Part shown: positions 62,601 to 64,000 of the stretch, piece after piece
Layout: every line of letters starts with the position of its first letter
Numbering within the stretch: the stretch's first letter is position 1
Source: Hymenobacter fodinae
Lineage (GTDB): Bacteria; Bacteroidota; Bacteroidia; Cytophagales; Hymenobacteraceae
Assembly (NCBI RefSeq): GCF_004745825.1
Contig: NZ_SRLA01000005.1
Span: 129,106-193,105, forward strand
Length of the DNA: 64,000 bases
Direction: 5' to 3'
Notes under the pieces: generated by a model
Seen by the model: the letters and a program-made list of their open reading frames with translations, nothing else
Told to the model about the DNA's origin: nothing
Database searches by the model: none
Made by a program: the position numbers and the translations under genes

Positions 62601-62837
62601 GGTGCTAAGCAGCGCTTGGCCGAGTTGCCCGCTGATGCGGCTCCTGCGCCAGCAGGTGGCACCAAAGCTCAACCGGGCAAAAATACACCGCCTAAAACTA
62701 CTACCCCGGCCACCAAACCTGCTACGGGCAAAGGTGCCACGAAGGCTCCTGTACGCAGCTCGCTGGCGCCCGCCGATGCGGCACCTACCAACTCTAACAC
62801 CAACACCACCGATGGTCCGGTTGGGGAGGAAGAGTAG
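59607..62837 (+). CDS. Periplasmic TPR-repeat protein
   Basis: A 1076-aa protein with a signal peptide ending APLAAAAQ. Nearly the whole chain is tetratricopeptide repeats, with units such as HPKAAEAYFQLGKFYFDKKD, YVTLRLGDTYYVAKNYQQAI-like text and AEFKLGYSYFAQKEYDKAKL. The last 70 residues are a Pro/Ala/Lys/Thr-rich tail. TPR solenoids of this size in Bacteroidota often scaffold envelope machinery. The next gene codes for an outer-membrane barrel protein 99 bases later, so the pair may act together. The substrate or client is unknown. Confidence 0.88.
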   Translation: MKLFPRLALAASLSAAAPLAAAAQQTQVFTNDERHFQEGLELFDRGKYGAAQQAFQRYLDVTQRRTGELAAGRTTDAEYYYAVSGLYLFHPDSEDRILAFASANPAHPKAAEAYFQLGKFYFDKKDYVKAISYLQQVGPDNLTDDQRAEAEFKLGYSYFAQKEYDKAKLQFDRNKAGSHQYRYASSYYAGYLAYRAGDYAGARKDLAVAEQNDAYRPVVPAIMSQIYYKEGDYDGLISYASQALQQTPPPQSADEIQLLLGDAYYQKQDFKQAATYFDQYAASRKKIEPEVQYKIGYANFKQGDFKGAINSLKNVAARRDSLGQNAAYHLGLSYLQTNQKPLALNSFDAARKLTFDKNITENATLKYAQVNYELGNTQEVIAALRDFPKRFPRSNNQAAADDILSESFLNSSDYAQALNYLDNLDERSPKLNATYQRVAYLHAATLYNDNRYQDALPVLDKSLKYPQDDALRAAAQVLKGEIYSVGQQYQPAITAYTAAARTARTGSAAETDFDQKARYGLGYAYYNTKQYDRARQQFQAWLQDPTAKPADPNYYDVTLRLGDTYYVAKNYQQAIDQYDKVIQANAADKDYAYYRKGQTLGLMGKREAAASTLSTLLKTSPNSRYADDAVYQQAQLDYEAGSFQAAVDGFMRLIQNRPNSPLIPTALQKRGVAYQNLEQHEKAVADFRQVLSQYPRTKSASSAIYSLQESLSALGRTEEFDQALAQFKQQNPDNKATESVEFEAAKSLYLAEKYAQAIPRLESYLQQYPSTVLAADGRFFLADSYLRTGRKADALPRLKAVVEEGKSEFVNRAVGRIAELEFENKNYPEAAKYYARLREVSQNKREVANAGIGLMKSYYEAGDLEGTRRVAQELQAQGGAALNATNLALLYLGKASYKAGNIDQAITELTTAAATAKDESGAEAQYLIAEALFQQKKYPEALDAAYKSNSDFANYDLWLGRAFLLIADVYKAQNEIFQARATLNSIIDNKFPVKEIVDGAKQRLAELPADAAPAPAGGTKAQPGKNTPPKTTTPATKPATGKGATKAPVRSSLAPADAAPTNSNTNTTDGPVGEEE

Positions 62838-62936
62838 GCTTAGTAGTAAAGTTTTTGGTTGATAAATAATTAAAGAATAGCTGATTGTAGGCCAGAGGGT
62901 AAATCTTCAGTTGCAATGAGCTAAACCCCCGATACT

Positions 62937-64000
62937 ATGACGTTTCAACCGTCGAAATTGCTGGCCGCTGCCACCTTGCTAACCGTAGCTGCTCCGGCTA
63001 CCGTGTGGGCCCAGAAAACGGGCGGCAAGATTGAGGACGCCGAAATTGAGATTGTGAAGGAGCGGGTAAATGAGCTGCCCGAAGCCACTCGCAACTTTGA
63101 AAAAGTAAAGCTGGACGGGCCGGTGAAAGTGGAAAAGAAGGTGACTTACACGTACCCCGATTTTCGCTTGCCCGCCGATAAGCTCAACCCCTCGGTGCGG
63201 GTGCTCACCATCCGGCAAGAAGATCTGGCACCGCTCACCGGCAACTATCTTAAGGCTGGCCTAGGCAACTATGGCACCGTATACGGCAAAGCCTACCTGC
63301 ACAACAACCGTAACGACCGCGCCAGCTACGGCCTCGACTTCAGTCACCTTTCCTCCTCAAAAGGCCCTGTTGATCGTAAGAACTCCAGCCAAAGCCAGAC
63401 CAGCCTGGGCCTGAACGGCGAAACCTACGGCGGCCCGTTGGTACTTGGTGCCACGGCTAGCGCCGGGCGGGAGCGGTACAACTTCTACGGCTACGACCGG
63501 GAGTTTAACTTGCCCCCCAGTGCCGACAGCCTCAAGCAGGTATTCACCCGCGCCGCCGTGAAGCTGTATGCTCGCAACCGCGCTGCCGATGCTGCCTTCC
63601 AGTACGATCTTGGAGTAGGCTTTAACTACTGGAAAGACCGCTTCAACGCCAAAGAAAGTAACATATACGCCACGTTGCGCTCGGGCTACAAGCTCAGCGA
63701 AACCAGCCGCATTCGTTTCGATGGGGACGTGTCGTTTATCAACTTCCGGGATTCACTGAGCTACAGCCGCCCCCTGGTGCAGGTGACACCAGCCTATGAG
63801 CTTACCCTCGACCGCTTGGCCCTTTCTGTGGGAGCTACGCTAGGCTACACTGGCGACACCATCGGGAAGGCCAAGCAGGCTAACTTTTACCCGGCCGTGC
63901 GGGTGGGCTACACTGTAACGGAAGACAAGTTTCTGGTATACGCGGGGCTAGGGGGTGCCTTGCAGCGCGTGACGATGTATGACCTGACCACGGAAAACCC
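62937..64000 (+). CDS. Outer-membrane beta-barrel protein (3' end beyond window)
   Basis: The frame runs open from ATG 62937 to the window edge, 354 codons. A signal peptide (MTFQPSKLLAAATLLTVAAP, cut near VWAQ) leads to a charged N-terminal stretch (EDAEIEIVKERVNELPEATR). Amphipathic strands with the aromatic pattern of barrels follow (NYGTVYGKAYLHNNRNDRAS, YGLDFSHLSS, GRERYNFYGYDRE). It looks like a porin or TonB-dependent-receptor-like protein without a visible plug. It follows the TPR gene on the same strand. Confidence 0.8.
   Translation, partial: MTFQPSKLLAAATLLTVAAPATVWAQKTGGKIEDAEIEIVKERVNELPEATRNFEKVKLDGPVKVEKKVTYTYPDFRLPADKLNPSVRVLTIRQEDLAPLTGNYLKAGLGNYGTVYGKAYLHNNRNDRASYGLDFSHLSSSKGPVDRKNSSQSQTSLGLNGETYGGPLVLGATASAGRERYNFYGYDREFNLPPSADSLKQVFTRAAVKLYARNRAADAAFQYDLGVGFNYWKDRFNAKESNIYATLRSGYKLSETSRIRFDGDVSFINFRDSLSYSRPLVQVTPAYELTLDRLALSVGATLGYTGDTIGKAKQANFYPAVRVGYTVTEDKFLVYAGLGGALQRVTMYDLTTEN

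Overview
The window reads as a Bacteroidota chromosome of the Hymenobacter/Cytophagales type, with a mobile-element remnant at its left edge. Support for this: a 287-aa primary sigma factor without region 1.1, promoter-like TAnnTTTG boxes, a SusC/SusD pair, a one-protein hybrid two-component system (HTCS), a type IX secretion (T9SS) C-terminal domain, a sphingolipid-type serine palmitoyltransferase and a bacillithiol deacetylase. The core is GC-rich and lacks strong Shine-Dalgarno sequences. No 16S rRNA or strain-specific marker is in view, so the genus is an inference.

Region 1 (1-4.7 kb) is foreign. A tightly coupled plus-strand cassette carries the end of an SSB-like protein, a nucleotidyltransferase-like protein, a Gp157 homologue, two micropeptides and a GcrA-like protein, which is a phage-type gene set. 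Facing it on the minus strand are an excisionase-like HTH gene, a coiled charged protein and an Abi_C/HEPN-like candidate defence gene. The block abuts the 3' end of a tRNA(CAU) gene at 4738-4811, a classic integration site. No integrase is visible.

Region 2 (4.9-23.3 kb) is core genome: START-like protein, LptF/G permease, rpsO-pnp, rpoD, trxB, an M23/LysM peptidase, an aldo/keto reductase, bshB1, a T9SS cargo protein, accC, serine palmitoyltransferase, a histone H1-like protein, tyrS and holA.

Region 3 (23.3-29.9 kb) is accessory: an AT-rich pair of small membrane proteins, an Xre/RES toxin-antitoxin pair with a likely operator, a carboxypeptidase-regulatory/hydrolase fusion, and a LytS/LytTR two-component pair.

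Region 4 (29.9-57.8 kb) is a large polysaccharide utilisation locus. It holds DUF4861, two DUF2264 proteins, an HTCS regulator, GH35, a GH43 of the galactan 1,3-beta-galactosidase type, a tandem GH43-GH43, GH105, L-rhamnose mutarotase, GH2, a BNR_4-GH16 fusion, a 2OG-Fe(II) oxygenase and SusD/SusC. The enzyme set fits a rhamnose- and glucuronate-decorated galactan, such as a type II arabinogalactan. The substrate is an inference.

Region 5 (58.5-64 kb) holds a lipoprotein, a 1076-aa TPR protein and the start of an outer-membrane beta-barrel protein that runs off the window.

Two signals cut across the gene map. A 7-mer, CTAGGCC/GGCCTAG, occurs about 70 times from 6.9 kb onward and not once in the first 6.9 kb. 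It sits in terminators, as inverted pairs and across TAG stop codons. Separately, TCATTCAC-type repeats lie directly in front of the non-ATG start codons of three genes (M23 peptidase, tyrS, holA).
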